From: Arthrobacter_B sp038069765
GTDB lineage: Bacteria > Actinomycetota > Actinomycetes > Actinomycetales > Micrococcaceae
Length of the DNA: 64,000 bases
NCBI RefSeq assembly: GCF_038069765.1
Contig: NZ_JBBPFS010000005.1
Coordinates: 346,290-410,289 of the forward strand
Reading direction: 5' to 3'
Below are positions 26,039-34,239 of the stretch, one piece after another (the first letter of the stretch is position 1; every line of letters begins with the position of its first letter). A program made the position numbers and the translations under genes. Under the pieces are notes generated by a model. The model saw only the letters and a list, made by a program, of their open reading frames with translations. It made no database searches and was not told the origin of the DNA.

Positions 26039-26638
26039 TTAACCGCCGGCTTTTGTGCCCGCCCGGGACGCCGGTGTGAAAGTCCTGCGGACGATTCTGC
26101 TGAGGACCTCGCGGCGGCGTTGATGGTCCGCGGCCTCATCGGACTTCGCCGCGGTGAAGGTGGTGCTGGCAGGGGACCAGGTCATGGAGATTGCGATGAC
26201 CGTGGTCAGGACCTCGAACGGCGTGAAGTACTCGTCGATGTATCCGGCATCCTGGGCTTTCGCGATGGCGGCAAGCTTGTCCGCATCGAGTCGGTCCGTG
26301 TGGGCGGTGAGGTGCCCGGTGGGTCGCCGTTCCAGCCGGGCCCAGGTCGCGAGGCGAACGAGCTCGGGGTGCTCGAGGTATTCGTCGTAGAGCCGCACCG
26401 CATATCCGGGAAGGTCCTCCCCGTCTATGGGAACGGCGTTCACTATGCCGTCCAGGGACGCCTTGAAGACCGTTTCAAACAAGGCATCCTTGCTGCCGTA
26501 GAACGCGTAGAGCTGAGCTTTGTTCGCCCGGGCATTCGCCGCGATCCTGTCCACCCGGGCGCCGGCAATTCCGTATGCTGCGAACTCCTCGCCCGCGGCA
26601 GTGAGGATCCGTTCGCGGGTTGCGTCTCCTGGCTTCAT
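26039..26638 (-). CDS. TetR-family regulator (paralogue 2)
   Basis: A 199-residue TetR protein closely related in its HTH (TRERILTAAGEEFAAYGIAG, then VDRIAANARANKAQLYAFYG) to the regulator at 23831-24424. It is divergent from a zinc alcohol dehydrogenase gene. The intergenic region holds two copies of the same palindrome found beside paralogue 1, so overlapping DNA specificity is expected. Confidence 0.92.
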   Translation of the reverse strand: MKPGDATRERILTAAGEEFAAYGIAGARVDRIAANARANKAQLYAFYGSKDALFETVFKASLDGIVNAVPIDGEDLPGYAVRLYDEYLEHPELVRLATWARLERRPTGHLTAHTDRLDADKLAAIAKAQDAGYIDEYFTPFEVLTTVIAISMTWSPASTTFTAAKSDEAADHQRRREVLSRIVRRTFTPASRAGTKAGG

Positions 26639-26649
26639 TCTTCCACCGT

Positions 26650-26665
26650 AACAAACTAGTTGGTT
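26650..26665. promoter_or_regulatory. TetR operator candidate, site B
   Basis: AACAAACTAGTTGGTT, 12 bases from the TetR start codon. It shares the AACnAACTAGTTnGTT pattern with sites A and C. Confidence 0.75.
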
Positions 26666-26705
26666 GCTTTTCCTGTGCGCCCGGAGTAGCGTCGCTCCAT
26701 CGAGT

Positions 26706-26721
26706 AACTAACTAGTTTGTT
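26706..26721. promoter_or_regulatory. TetR operator candidate, site C
   Basis: AACTAACTAGTTTGTT, 41 bases before the alcohol dehydrogenase start. It has the same pattern as sites A and B. Confidence 0.75.
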
Positions 26722-26761
26722 TCTTGATACCCATCACTCCTACACGGCGGAAAGAAACCCC

Positions 26762-27793
26762 ATGAGAAAAACGACTGCACTCGTCGCTGCTGCAGACAAT
26801 GAGCCCCTGACGACCGGGATTATCGAACGGAGGGACCTCCGCAGCAGGGATGTCGCCATCGATGTGACTTTCTGCGGGGTTTGCCATTCGGACCTCAATG
26901 AGATTCACCGCCACGGAAACAAACCCCTGGTCGCCGGCCACGAGTTTGTCGGAATTGTCCGTGCCGTGGGACCGGACGTCACCCGGTTCCGCAGGGGGGA
27001 CCAGGTGGCCGTCGGCAATATCGTGGACTCCTGCGGCAGTTGCATCATGTGCACCGCCGGCCAGGAAAACTATTGCGAGCAATTCCCCACCCTGACCTAC
27101 GGCGGCACCGACCGCGTCGACGGATCCGCGACTCAGGGCGGCTTTGCCCGGGAATACATCGCCACGGAAAAGTTCGTTTATCCGCTTCCCGGAAACCTCG
27201 ATCCCGCCGGAGTCGCTCCGCTGATGTGCGCCGGAATCACCGTATGGGAACCTCTTGTCCGCTGGAAGGCAGGACCTGGCAGAACGGTGGGAATCGTTGG
27301 CCTTGGCGGCCTGGGCCACCTCGCGGTGAAGTTCGCACATGCCCTCGGTGCCAGCGTGGTCCTGTTCACCACCTCGGAGGAAAAAGCTGCGGGGGCAAAG
27401 CGGCTGGGGGTCGACGAGGTGGTCGTGTCGAAAGAGCCGGCCGCCATGCAGGCTCAGTCAAACCGCTTCGATCTCATCATTGACACCGCCTCCGCTCCCC
27501 ATGACCTCACCCCCTACGTCCGTGCGCTGGCACTTGACGGCACGCTCTGCGCCCTCGGCGCGCTCGGGTCCATGCAGTTCGATCCACTGGCATTGCTCAT
27601 CGGCCGGAAGAGTATTGCCTCTGCCGGCAGTGGCGGTACTGCGGGAACGCAGGCCATGCTCGACTTTTGCAGCCGGCACGGAATCACCGCGGATGTGGAA
27701 GTGCTGCCGGCACGGGACATTAACACTGCCCTCGCCAGGCTCGAAGGAAATGACGTCCGGTTCCGCTTCGTGGTGGATATGACGCAAATCTGA
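26762..27793 (+). CDS. Zinc-dependent alcohol dehydrogenase
   Basis: MDR-family dehydrogenase (343 aa). The catalytic zinc site is CGVCHSD with a downstream His-Glu (GHEF), the structural-zinc cysteines are in CGSCIMCTAGQENYC and the cofactor loop is GLGGLG (about residues 180-185). It resembles the YahK/cinnamyl-alcohol-type aldehyde reductases. ATG 26762 has GGAAAG upstream; an earlier in-frame start at 26717 overlaps operator C. Probably aldehyde detoxification under TetR control (inferred). It ends 17 bases from the convergent rhaM. Confidence 0.92.
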   Translation: MRKTTALVAAADNEPLTTGIIERRDLRSRDVAIDVTFCGVCHSDLNEIHRHGNKPLVAGHEFVGIVRAVGPDVTRFRRGDQVAVGNIVDSCGSCIMCTAGQENYCEQFPTLTYGGTDRVDGSATQGGFAREYIATEKFVYPLPGNLDPAGVAPLMCAGITVWEPLVRWKAGPGRTVGIVGLGGLGHLAVKFAHALGASVVLFTTSEEKAAGAKRLGVDEVVVSKEPAAMQAQSNRFDLIIDTASAPHDLTPYVRALALDGTLCALGALGSMQFDPLALLIGRKSIASAGSGGTAGTQAMLDFCSRHGITADVEVLPARDINTALARLEGNDVRFRFVVDMTQI

Positions 27794-27810
27794 GCGTCGC
27801 TGCCGTATTC

Positions 27811-28131
27811 CTAGTCGAGGTGGAAAACTTCCGGCAGTGCCACCATGGCCTCATCCGGGCGCCGGCCGTCCATGGGCTCAAAAAGGTCTCCCATGGAGGC
27901 CTGCCATGCCGCATTGATCTCGCGCTCCTCCATGGCGGCCTGGGCAGCAGCAAAATCCTCGGTTTCGAGATAGCCGATCAGCAGGCCGTCCGGCTTGAGG
28001 AAGAGGCTGTAGTTGTGCCAGCCGGTTTCCCGCAGGGCCTGCTGCATCTCGGGCCACACCTCCGAGTGGCGTCTCCGGTACTCGTCCAGGCAGTCCTGAC
28101 GGACCTGAAGAGTGAAGCAAACCCGCTGCAT
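27811..28131 (-). CDS. rhaM: L-rhamnose mutarotase
   Basis: A 106-residue dimeric alpha/beta-barrel protein that interconverts the anomers of L-rhamnose. Family residues are YRRRHSEVWPEMQQAL, HNYSLFLKPDGLLIGYLE and a C-terminal LPEVFHLD. ATG 28131 has GGAGG five bases upstream and fits the family length; an ATG at 28149 adds six residues. It is divergent from the MFS gene at 28292, with an operator between them almost identical to the one beside rhaI. Confidence 0.93.
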   Translation of the reverse strand: MQRVCFTLQVRQDCLDEYRRRHSEVWPEMQQALRETGWHNYSLFLKPDGLLIGYLETEDFAAAQAAMEEREINAAWQASMGDLFEPMDGRRPDEAMVALPEVFHLD

Positions 28132-28206
28132 ATAAGCCTCCGAAGTCATGACGTACGCCGGTTTCAGCTTCCGTCGGGGGTGTTGTAGTCTGTGTCGAGT
28201 CTAACA

Positions 28207-28233
28207 TTGAATCGTTTTAATGAAACGTTCCAA
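28207..28233. promoter_or_regulatory. Rhamnose operator (site 2)
   Basis: TTGAATCGT-N9-ACGTTCCAA, 23 of 27 bases identical to the site at 18029-18055, including the spacer AATGAA. It lies between rhaM and the MFS transporter gene and indicates one LacI regulon. Confidence 0.8.
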
Positions 28234-28291
28234 AGACGTTCGCCCGGACTGAAAACACCGGCGGACCGCAGAGATCAGGAGACACAACGGC

Positions 28292-29608
28292 GTGCGTATC
28301 GGCAGCAAGGAAACCAAGGGTTGGAAGGCCACGATCTCGGTGGCGATGTCCAACTACATCGAGGCGGGGTCAATCATTGCCATCGCCTCCAGCCTGTCCC
28401 TGTGGCAGGAATATCTGGGTATCGACAACTACCTCACCGGACTGCTGGCCGCACTGAGCGCCAATGCCTTCGGTGCAGCTATCGGCGCGGCCATCGGCGG
28501 CCCGCTCTGTGACCGGTACGGCCGCAAATTCATCTACACCTATGACCTCATGCTCTACATGGCGGGCGTCCTCCTGGCCGCCTTTGCCGGCAACTTCTGG
28601 ATGCTGCTTGCCGCGTTTGTCATGACGGGCATTGCAGTGGGCGCCGGCGTTCCGGCGTCATGGACCTACATTGCCGAGGAGGCACCGGCCGACAAGCGGG
28701 CCGCCCATGTGGGCACCGCCCAGCTGGCGTGGTCCATGGGCCCGGTTATCGGGTTCGCCCTTGCCGTCCTGGTGGGTCCGCTGGGACTGCTCGGCAGCCG
28801 GCTGATTTTCCTGCACCTGTTTGTGGTGGCCTTCGTGACCTGGTACATCCGCCAGGGCCTGAAGGAATCCGTCTTGTGGACCGAGGAAAAGGCGGAGGCC
28901 AAGCGCACTTCCGCTACCGGACGCCGGCCCCGGATCAAGTACTCGGAACTCTTTACCAACCGGATCAATGTCAAGGCGCTGCTCTTCCTGTTTGGCGTCT
29001 ACGCGTTCTGGAACACCGTAGCCGGAGCCATGGGCATTTTCATGCCGCGGATCTATGAAGCGGTTGGCGGGCTGGACGGCGTTCAGGCCAACATGCTGCA
29101 GGTGGTCCTCTGGGGTTTCACCGTGCTGGCCACGTACTTCGGCTTCATGCGTCTCGCGGACCGCTACAGCCGCCGGCTCCTGTACGGCATCGGTGCCGCG
29201 CTGGGCATCATTGCCTGGGTACTGCTCGTCTTCGCACCGCCGGTTCCCCTGGTGCTCGGTGCCTTCGTGGTCCTGTGGGGCGTTTCGGCCGGTATCGGCG
29301 CGCAGGCCTTCTACGGGCTGTGGGCGAGCGAGCTGTTCGCCACCCGCTACCGGGCCGGAGCCCAGGGCGTCCTGTTCTTCGCAGCCCGCACGGCCACCGG
29401 TATCCTCAGCTTCTTCTTCCCGACCATGCTGGCCACCGTGGGGTTCGTTCCGCTGGGCCTGACCATGATCGCGCTGCTCCTGGTCGCCGCCGTCGTGGGT
29501 GTGGCCTTCGCTCCCGACACGCAGGGCAAATCGCTGCAGGAGATCGAGGTTGAGCGTTACGGAGCACCTGTGGAAGCCGCCGGGGAGCCGGTGCGCGTCG
29601 CCTCCTAG
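28292..29608 (+). CDS. MFS sugar-porter-type transporter, probable L-rhamnose uptake
   Basis: A 438-residue MFS protein with about 12 helices. Sugar-porter features are GGPLCDRYGRKFIYTYDL (about residues 69-86), a central loop with RPRIKYSELF and the C-terminal FAPDTQGKSLQEIE. It starts at GTG 28292 with AGGAG upstream. It is divergent from rhaM and under the same operator as rhaI, so rhamnose (or rhamnose disaccharide) import is the likely role; the specificity is inferred from context alone. Confidence 0.9.
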   Translation: MRIGSKETKGWKATISVAMSNYIEAGSIIAIASSLSLWQEYLGIDNYLTGLLAALSANAFGAAIGAAIGGPLCDRYGRKFIYTYDLMLYMAGVLLAAFAGNFWMLLAAFVMTGIAVGAGVPASWTYIAEEAPADKRAAHVGTAQLAWSMGPVIGFALAVLVGPLGLLGSRLIFLHLFVVAFVTWYIRQGLKESVLWTEEKAEAKRTSATGRRPRIKYSELFTNRINVKALLFLFGVYAFWNTVAGAMGIFMPRIYEAVGGLDGVQANMLQVVLWGFTVLATYFGFMRLADRYSRRLLYGIGAALGIIAWVLLVFAPPVPLVLGAFVVLWGVSAGIGAQAFYGLWASELFATRYRAGAQGVLFFAARTATGILSFFFPTMLATVGFVPLGLTMIALLLVAAVVGVAFAPDTQGKSLQEIEVERYGAPVEAAGEPVRVAS

Positions 29609-29703
29609 AACGCCTCCTAGGAGTTGTATGCGTCCGCGCAGCCCGATTTGGTGAGAAGGTACTGCCGCCCGGCCCGGGTCCGCGCCTAACCTGAAAGGGG
29701 CAG

Positions 29704-29740
29704 GGAGGTTACCGGGCCGGCGGCCGGTACCGTAACCTCC
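29704..29740. other. Inverted repeat with two alternative folds
   Basis: GGAGGTTAC (29704-29712) pairs with GTAACCTCC (29732-29740). An inner pair ACCGG/CCGGT (29711-29715 with 29724-29728) competes for part of the stem. It lies 85 bases before the next gene start and could be the MFS terminator or a 5'-leader element. Confidence 0.5.
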
Positions 29741-29825
29741 CCGGCAGCCCGCCGGCAGTGTCACTTCGGGGGTCTGCGGACAGGGGAAGGTCCTCCAGCA
29801 CTCCGCCTAACCAGGGAGCATCAAT

Positions 29826-30773
29826 ATGTGCACAGGCATCAGGTTCACGGACGGCAGCGGCAACCTCTATTTCGCCCGCAACCTCGACTGGACGTCCGAC
29901 TTCGGGGAACGGGTGGTGCTGACGCCCACCGGGTACGCCACCAAGTCGCCCTTCGGAGCGGTGCCGAAGATTCAGTACGCCGTTATCGGCATGGGCATCG
30001 TGGAAGAGGACACCCCCCTCTACTTCGACTGCGGCAATGACGCAGGCCTGGCCGTGGGCGGCCTGAACTTCCCGGGGTACGCGCAGTACGCTCCGGCACC
30101 TGTCGAGGGCGCGACGAACGTCGCCGCGTTCGAGTTTCCGCTCTGGGTGGCCTCCCAGTTCTCCACCGTTGACGAGGTCGAGGCAGCGCTCGCTGATGTT
30201 GTGATTGTCGACAGGCCGATCAACGAGAAGTACCCCAGCTCGCTGCTGCACTGGTTAATCGGCGACTCGACGCGCTCGATCGTTGTGGAGTACACGGCCG
30301 ACGGCATGCATGTCTTCCACGACGACGTTGACGTCCTGGCCAACCAGCCCGGTTTCGGCTGGCACCACGAGAACCTGCGCAACTACCTGAACACCTCGCC
30401 TGACTTCCCGGAGGAGGTAGTGCTCAACCAGGCGCACCTGACCCCGTTCGGTTCCGGGTCGCTCATGCGGGGCATCCCCGGCGACTACTACTCGCCGTCC
30501 CGGTTTGTACGGGCAGCGTACGTCCATGCGCACTACCCGCCCAAGACGACCGAAGAGGAGAACGTCAGCCGCGCGTTCCACACCCTGCAGGGGGTCGCCA
30601 TGGTTGAGGGAAGTGCGGCCATGGGCTCGGGCGAGTTTGAGAAGACCACCTACACCGGGCTCTACTCGTCCCGGACCATGACCTACTACTGGAACACGTA
30701 CGACGACCCGGCGGTCCGCAGCGTTGCCATGGCCGACCATGAGCCGAGCGGAACGGACCTGGTGGTTGTCTAG
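29826..30773 (+). CDS. Choloylglycine hydrolase / penicillin V acylase family (Ntn hydrolase)
   Basis: Linear-amide C-N hydrolase (315 aa). The nucleophile is Cys2 (MCTGIRF), exposed after removal of Met1. Arg18 and Asp21 (ARNLDW) match the catalytic residues of bile salt hydrolases, with an Asn in GGLNFPGY (about residue 80). In soil actinobacteria such enzymes may act on N-acyl homoserine lactones or penicillin V rather than bile salts; the substrate is not determined. No partner genes are nearby. Confidence 0.92.
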   Translation: MCTGIRFTDGSGNLYFARNLDWTSDFGERVVLTPTGYATKSPFGAVPKIQYAVIGMGIVEEDTPLYFDCGNDAGLAVGGLNFPGYAQYAPAPVEGATNVAAFEFPLWVASQFSTVDEVEAALADVVIVDRPINEKYPSSLLHWLIGDSTRSIVVEYTADGMHVFHDDVDVLANQPGFGWHHENLRNYLNTSPDFPEEVVLNQAHLTPFGSGSLMRGIPGDYYSPSRFVRAAYVHAHYPPKTTEEENVSRAFHTLQGVAMVEGSAAMGSGEFEKTTYTGLYSSRTMTYYWNTYDDPAVRSVAMADHEPSGTDLVVV

Positions 30774-30860
30774 CCGTGCAGCACGGCCAGTACGCTTGAC
30801 GGCGGGCTCACGGCGGGTTTGCTTAACGGCGGGTTCACTCACGGCAAGTGTGCGGCCCTC

Positions 30861-30900
30861 ACTTCACCTCACTTCACCTCACTTCACCTCACTTCACCTC
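30861..30900. repeat. 10-bp tandem repeat, four copies, overlapping a stop codon
   Basis: Four exact ACTTCACCTC units. On the minus strand one unit supplies the last codons of the lipoprotein gene, GAG GTG AAG TGA, and the remaining units repeat that sequence beyond the stop in shifting frames. Confidence 0.95.
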
Positions 30901-31344
30901 GGTGAACCGGGTGCCGAGGGGTTCGGACAAAGCTGAGAGGTCCAGCGGTTCGGGATCTGCTGAGCCAACTCCCACCTCGGAGTAGTCGACAACAAACCAG
31001 TTTTTGCCCTCCGCGAAGTAGACGGAGCCTTCGGATTCCCCGGCGCCGGCCATCAGCGTGTAGGCCTCGTCCCGCGCATCAGGGGTGTCAAAGTGGAAGA
31101 TTTCCACGGTTTGGGTGCACTTCACTGATTCGGCGGGTATTTGCCCGTTGCTTCCCATGTCGGCCGTGGGCGGGGGCGGATTCTCCCGGCAGTCGAGCTG
31201 CCCGGACACAGCCTGCCGGGTTTCCTCCAGCGAGGCGTATGACGGAAGGCCGTCAGTGGAAGGCTCTGCCGGGGTGCCTGCCGAGCAGGCTCCGACAAGC
31301 AGTGTGAGAAGAACGGCGGCCACGGCACCCCGGTTTTTCAACAT
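30889..31344 (-). CDS. Hypothetical lipoprotein
   Basis: A 151-residue exported protein. A type II signal peptide ends in the lipobox LVGAC (Cys about residue 20). The mature part has no family I recognise; it includes CRENPPPPTADMG and EIFHFDTPDARDEAYTLMAG. ATG 31344 has a run of G directly upstream; an earlier start at 31398 would destroy the signal peptide. Its stop codon lies in the 10-bp repeat array. Confidence 0.8.
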   Translation of the reverse strand: MLKNRGAVAAVLLTLLVGACSAGTPAEPSTDGLPSYASLEETRQAVSGQLDCRENPPPPTADMGSNGQIPAESVKCTQTVEIFHFDTPDARDEAYTLMAGAGESEGSVYFAEGKNWFVVDYSEVGVGSADPEPLDLSALSEPLGTRFTEVK

Positions 31345-31450
31345 CGCGTCCCCCCCTTGCACCAGCCAAAGTGTTGTGGGGCTCATAGTGGCACACACGG
31401 CACCGGCGGGAAAGGTTCAACGGAAGTGCTCCTTCCCCTTGCCCGGGGAT

Positions 31451-31552
31451 GTTCAGTGCGCCATATCGTTCAGGGCGCCGTATCGTTAAGGGCTCCCTAT
31501 CGTTCAGTGCGCCATATCGTTCAGGGCTCCCTACCGTTCAGGGCGTCCTAGT
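31451..31552. repeat. 17-bp tandem repeat, six copies
   Basis: Units close to GTTCAGGGCGCCCTATC keep an exact 17-bp period from 31451 to 31552. The last unit contains the stop and final codons of the NUDIX gene (minus strand ACG CCC TGA). Five of the six units keep TGA on that strand, and the other has TTA. Confidence 0.95.
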
Positions 31553-32062
31553 GAGCGCATGCCTGATTGACGGCCACAGACAGTTCAGGCGAGCCGCCCA
31601 GGGCGCGGCCATGGCACCCGCGGCCAGACGCCGAACGACCTCCTCCGGTGCCACCCACTCGGTAGCCATGACCTCGCTGGCCTGCAGCGTCACTTCCAAG
31701 GCGGGTCCCGCGCGCGCGACGTAGAAATCCAGGAGGGCCGAGGTCTCAGTGAATCTCCCGATCAACTCCAGCCCCGACGGCTCCGCATCCAGTCCCGTCT
31801 CCTCCCGCAGTTCCCTGCTCGCCGCATTACGGCTCGACTCGCCGGCCAGCGCACTGCCGCCCGGAAATTCCCATCCGAAGGCGAACTCCTTGCCGGCGGC
31901 ACGCCGGGTCAGCAGAACCGTTCCGTCTTCGCGCTGCACACAGACCGCTGCAATCAGGTGGAAACCTCCGGCCGGCCACTGCGGCGCACCCCTGCGGAAG
32001 ACGGCACCGGTCGGTGTCCCCCCGGCGTCCACGATGTCCCACCACTCGTCCCCGTCACTCAT
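31538..32062 (-). CDS. NUDIX hydrolase
   Basis: A 174-residue pyrophosphohydrolase with a complete Nudix box, GGSALAGESSRNAASRELRE then ETGL (about residues 68-91), including the metal-binding REXXEE. Substrates in this family are nucleoside diphosphates linked to other groups; the exact one is unknown. It ends in the 17-bp repeat array. It lies 20 bases downstream of the SDR gene on the same strand and is probably co-transcribed. Confidence 0.93.
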   Translation of the reverse strand: MSDGDEWWDIVDAGGTPTGAVFRRGAPQWPAGGFHLIAAVCVQREDGTVLLTRRAAGKEFAFGWEFPGGSALAGESSRNAASRELREETGLDAEPSGLELIGRFTETSALLDFYVARAGPALEVTLQASEVMATEWVAPEEVVRRLAAGAMAAPWAARLNCLWPSIRHALTRTP

Positions 32063-32082
32063 TGCGCCAGCCGCTCAGGCGC

Positions 32083-32904
32083 TCAGCGGAAACCGCCGTC
32101 GCTGGTCAGCACCTGGCCGACCATCCACCGGCCCTCATCGCTCACGAGCCAGGCAATCAGGCGCGCCGGATCGTCCGGTTCGCCGAACCGTCCGCCGGGA
32201 AAGCGGGACAGGACCTCCGCCAGAACCTCGGGAGGCCGGTCGGCAGTATCCAGGTCCAGATATCCGGTGTTCACGGGACCCGGGTTCACGGTATTGAGGA
32301 CAATTCCGCTGCGGATCAGGTCGGCCGCCACCGACGGGGTGATGCCGGCGAGGGCAGCTTTAGAGGCGGCATAGGCGATTTCGTTCTCCATCACCCCGCC
32401 GTTGATCTGGCCGGACGTCATCCAGATGACCCTGCCGCCGGTTCGTCCGTCGTGCTGCATGGCGAAGCTTCGGGTCAGCAGCAGCGTTGAACGCGTATTA
32501 ACCTGCCAGTGCTCATCCAGTTTTTCCGCGGTCATCTCCGCCAGCGGACCGTCACCGCCGCTGCGGGCGTGATTGCAGATCAGGATGTCCAGGTGCCCCA
32601 GGGCAGCCACGGCGGCGTCGATGACCCCGGCGGCGCCGTCGGCCGCCATCAGATCGGTGCTCCCGTGGGCCAGCCGCGCTCCGTCCGCCAGTTGTTCGCG
32701 CAGCGCAGCGACGACGTCGTCAACCGGGTCTGCGCCCCACGGCTGTTCAGCGTCGTGGGGCGAGTAGTGGGCCAGGTACAGGTTGGCGCCCAGACGTGCC
32801 AGCCGGGAGGCAACGGCATAGCCGATGCCCTTCCTGCGGCTGACGCCGGTAATGACGGCGGTCCGGCCGGCCAGCGGAAGGGGAGTGGCCAAGGGCAAGC
32901 TCAT
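32083..32904 (-). CDS. Short-chain dehydrogenase (FabG/FabL-like)
   Basis: A 273-residue SDR with an enoyl-reductase-like cofactor motif TGVSRRKGIGYAVASRL (about residues 20-36), CNHA in place of NNAG, catalytic YAASK (about 180) and the C-terminal GQVLTSDGGFR. ATG 32904 has GGAGG seven bases upstream. It is 75 bases after the ROK regulator on the same strand. The substrate is unknown. Confidence 0.88.
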   Translation of the reverse strand: MSLPLATPLPLAGRTAVITGVSRRKGIGYAVASRLARLGANLYLAHYSPHDAEQPWGADPVDDVVAALREQLADGARLAHGSTDLMAADGAAGVIDAAVAALGHLDILICNHARSGGDGPLAEMTAEKLDEHWQVNTRSTLLLTRSFAMQHDGRTGGRVIWMTSGQINGGVMENEIAYAASKAALAGITPSVAADLIRSGIVLNTVNPGPVNTGYLDLDTADRPPEVLAEVLSRFPGGRFGEPDDPARLIAWLVSDEGRWMVGQVLTSDGGFR

Positions 32905-32979
32905 GTGTGTTCCTCCGGGATGTGAGGCGTGTGTACGGGCAGGGCAGCACTTTTTGAACGCCGGTCCGCCCGTGCAGGT

Positions 32980-34191
32980 TCAGGCAATGGACACCGATCG
33001 CAGTGTCCGCGGTGAGAGACGGTCCTGCAGCACCAGCGTGGCAGCGCCGAGTGCGGCGGCATCGTTGCCGTTGACGGACATGCGCACCTCCACCGGGTGG
33101 ATGGCACGGGCCATGGCACGCTTGTCCAGGGCGGAGGAAATAGTGTCGACGTAAAAGGATCCGGCGGTGGAGAAAGCGCTGCCGGCGAGGACGATGAGCT
33201 GCAGGTCCAGCAGATTGACCATGGAAATAACGGCGCTTGCCACGTACTCGGCCGACCGGGCGATCAGTCGCAGAGCAACCGGGTCGCCGTCGTTCGCTGC
33301 GGTACCCACGGCGGCGAAATCCTCGGAGACTATTCCGGTCAGCGGCAGCACGAGTTCACCGCGGGCGACGGCGTCCGCAGCCTGGGCAACAACTACCTGC
33401 GGGCTTGCGTACAGTTCCAGGCAGCCGATGTTTCCGCAGGGGCAGGGGAGCCCGTTGGCATCAACACTGACATGTCCGATTTCCCCGACATTGGAACTGA
33501 CGCCCTGATAGATGGTGCCGTCCATGACAATCCCGGCGCCGATCCCGGAGCCCATGTACACCGAGGCGTAGCTGGTGTAGCCGGCCGTGGCTCCGAGCCA
33601 GAATTCCCCGATGGCAGCGGCGGTGGCGTCATTGTCGAACTCGCAGTGCAGCCCGGTGGTCGTGGACAGGGCCCGCCGCAGCGGGAAGTCGGTCCACTCC
33701 CGGAACGACGGCGCACCAATCATGGCTCCGGCTGTGCGGTCCAGGGGCCCGGGCGCGGCAAGCCCCATTCCGACCACGGTCCTGCGGTCCACGGACAGCG
33801 CGTCAAACAGGCGCTCAATGTCTTCGGTGATGCGGCTGACTACAGCCATGGGTGACGCATCACCGGGCCCGCTGACCCGGCGGCGGCCGACCACGCGCCC
33901 GCTCAGGTCCGCCACCACATAGGTGATGTAGTCCTGCCCGATGTGAACGCCAAGTCCCAGCCTGGAGACGGGGTTCAGCTCCAGGAGCATCCGCGGCTTA
34001 CCTCCGGTGGACTCGCCGCGTCCGGCCTCGAGGACCACGCCGTCATTGAGCAGGGAACGTACTGCCGTGGAGATGGTGGCCTGCGTCAGGCCGGTCATGT
34101 CGGCGAGTTCCACGCGGCTGACCGGTCCGGAAACCCGGATAAGGTCGAGGATTTTCCCGCGTGATGATTCACGGGGGCGGGTTTGGTTCAC
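32980..34191 (-). CDS. ROK-family transcriptional regulator (NagC/XylR type)
   Basis: A 403-residue regulator. The N-terminal winged HTH (SRGKILDLIRVSGPVSRVEL, then TGLTQATIST) is followed by a ROK sugar-binding domain with DxGxT-like VHIGQDYITYVVAD, EIGH (about residue 245) and the zinc motif CPCGNIGCLELY. GTG 34191 has AAGGA eight bases upstream; a TTG at 34221 has none. It follows the SGNH gene. By position it controls the neighbouring mannan/galactoside genes; a palindrome at 34912-34927 is its likely site. Confidence 0.93.
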   Translation of the reverse strand: MNQTRPRESSRGKILDLIRVSGPVSRVELADMTGLTQATISTAVRSLLNDGVVLEAGRGESTGGKPRMLLELNPVSRLGLGVHIGQDYITYVVADLSGRVVGRRRVSGPGDASPMAVVSRITEDIERLFDALSVDRRTVVGMGLAAPGPLDRTAGAMIGAPSFREWTDFPLRRALSTTTGLHCEFDNDATAAAIGEFWLGATAGYTSYASVYMGSGIGAGIVMDGTIYQGVSSNVGEIGHVSVDANGLPCPCGNIGCLELYASPQVVVAQAADAVARGELVLPLTGIVSEDFAAVGTAANDGDPVALRLIARSAEYVASAVISMVNLLDLQLIVLAGSAFSTAGSFYVDTISSALDKRAMARAIHPVEVRMSVNGNDAAALGAATLVLQDRLSPRTLRSVSIA

Positions 34192-34239
34192 GGTCTGGTC
34201 CTTTGTCGGGCGGATGGACAAACGGCGCGGCAGCGGCCG

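Noticed and set aside
31451..31552. CRISPR array
   Set aside because: The 17-bp units are directly adjacent with no unique spacers and no cas genes are present. The same applies to the 25-bp array at 42800-42920.
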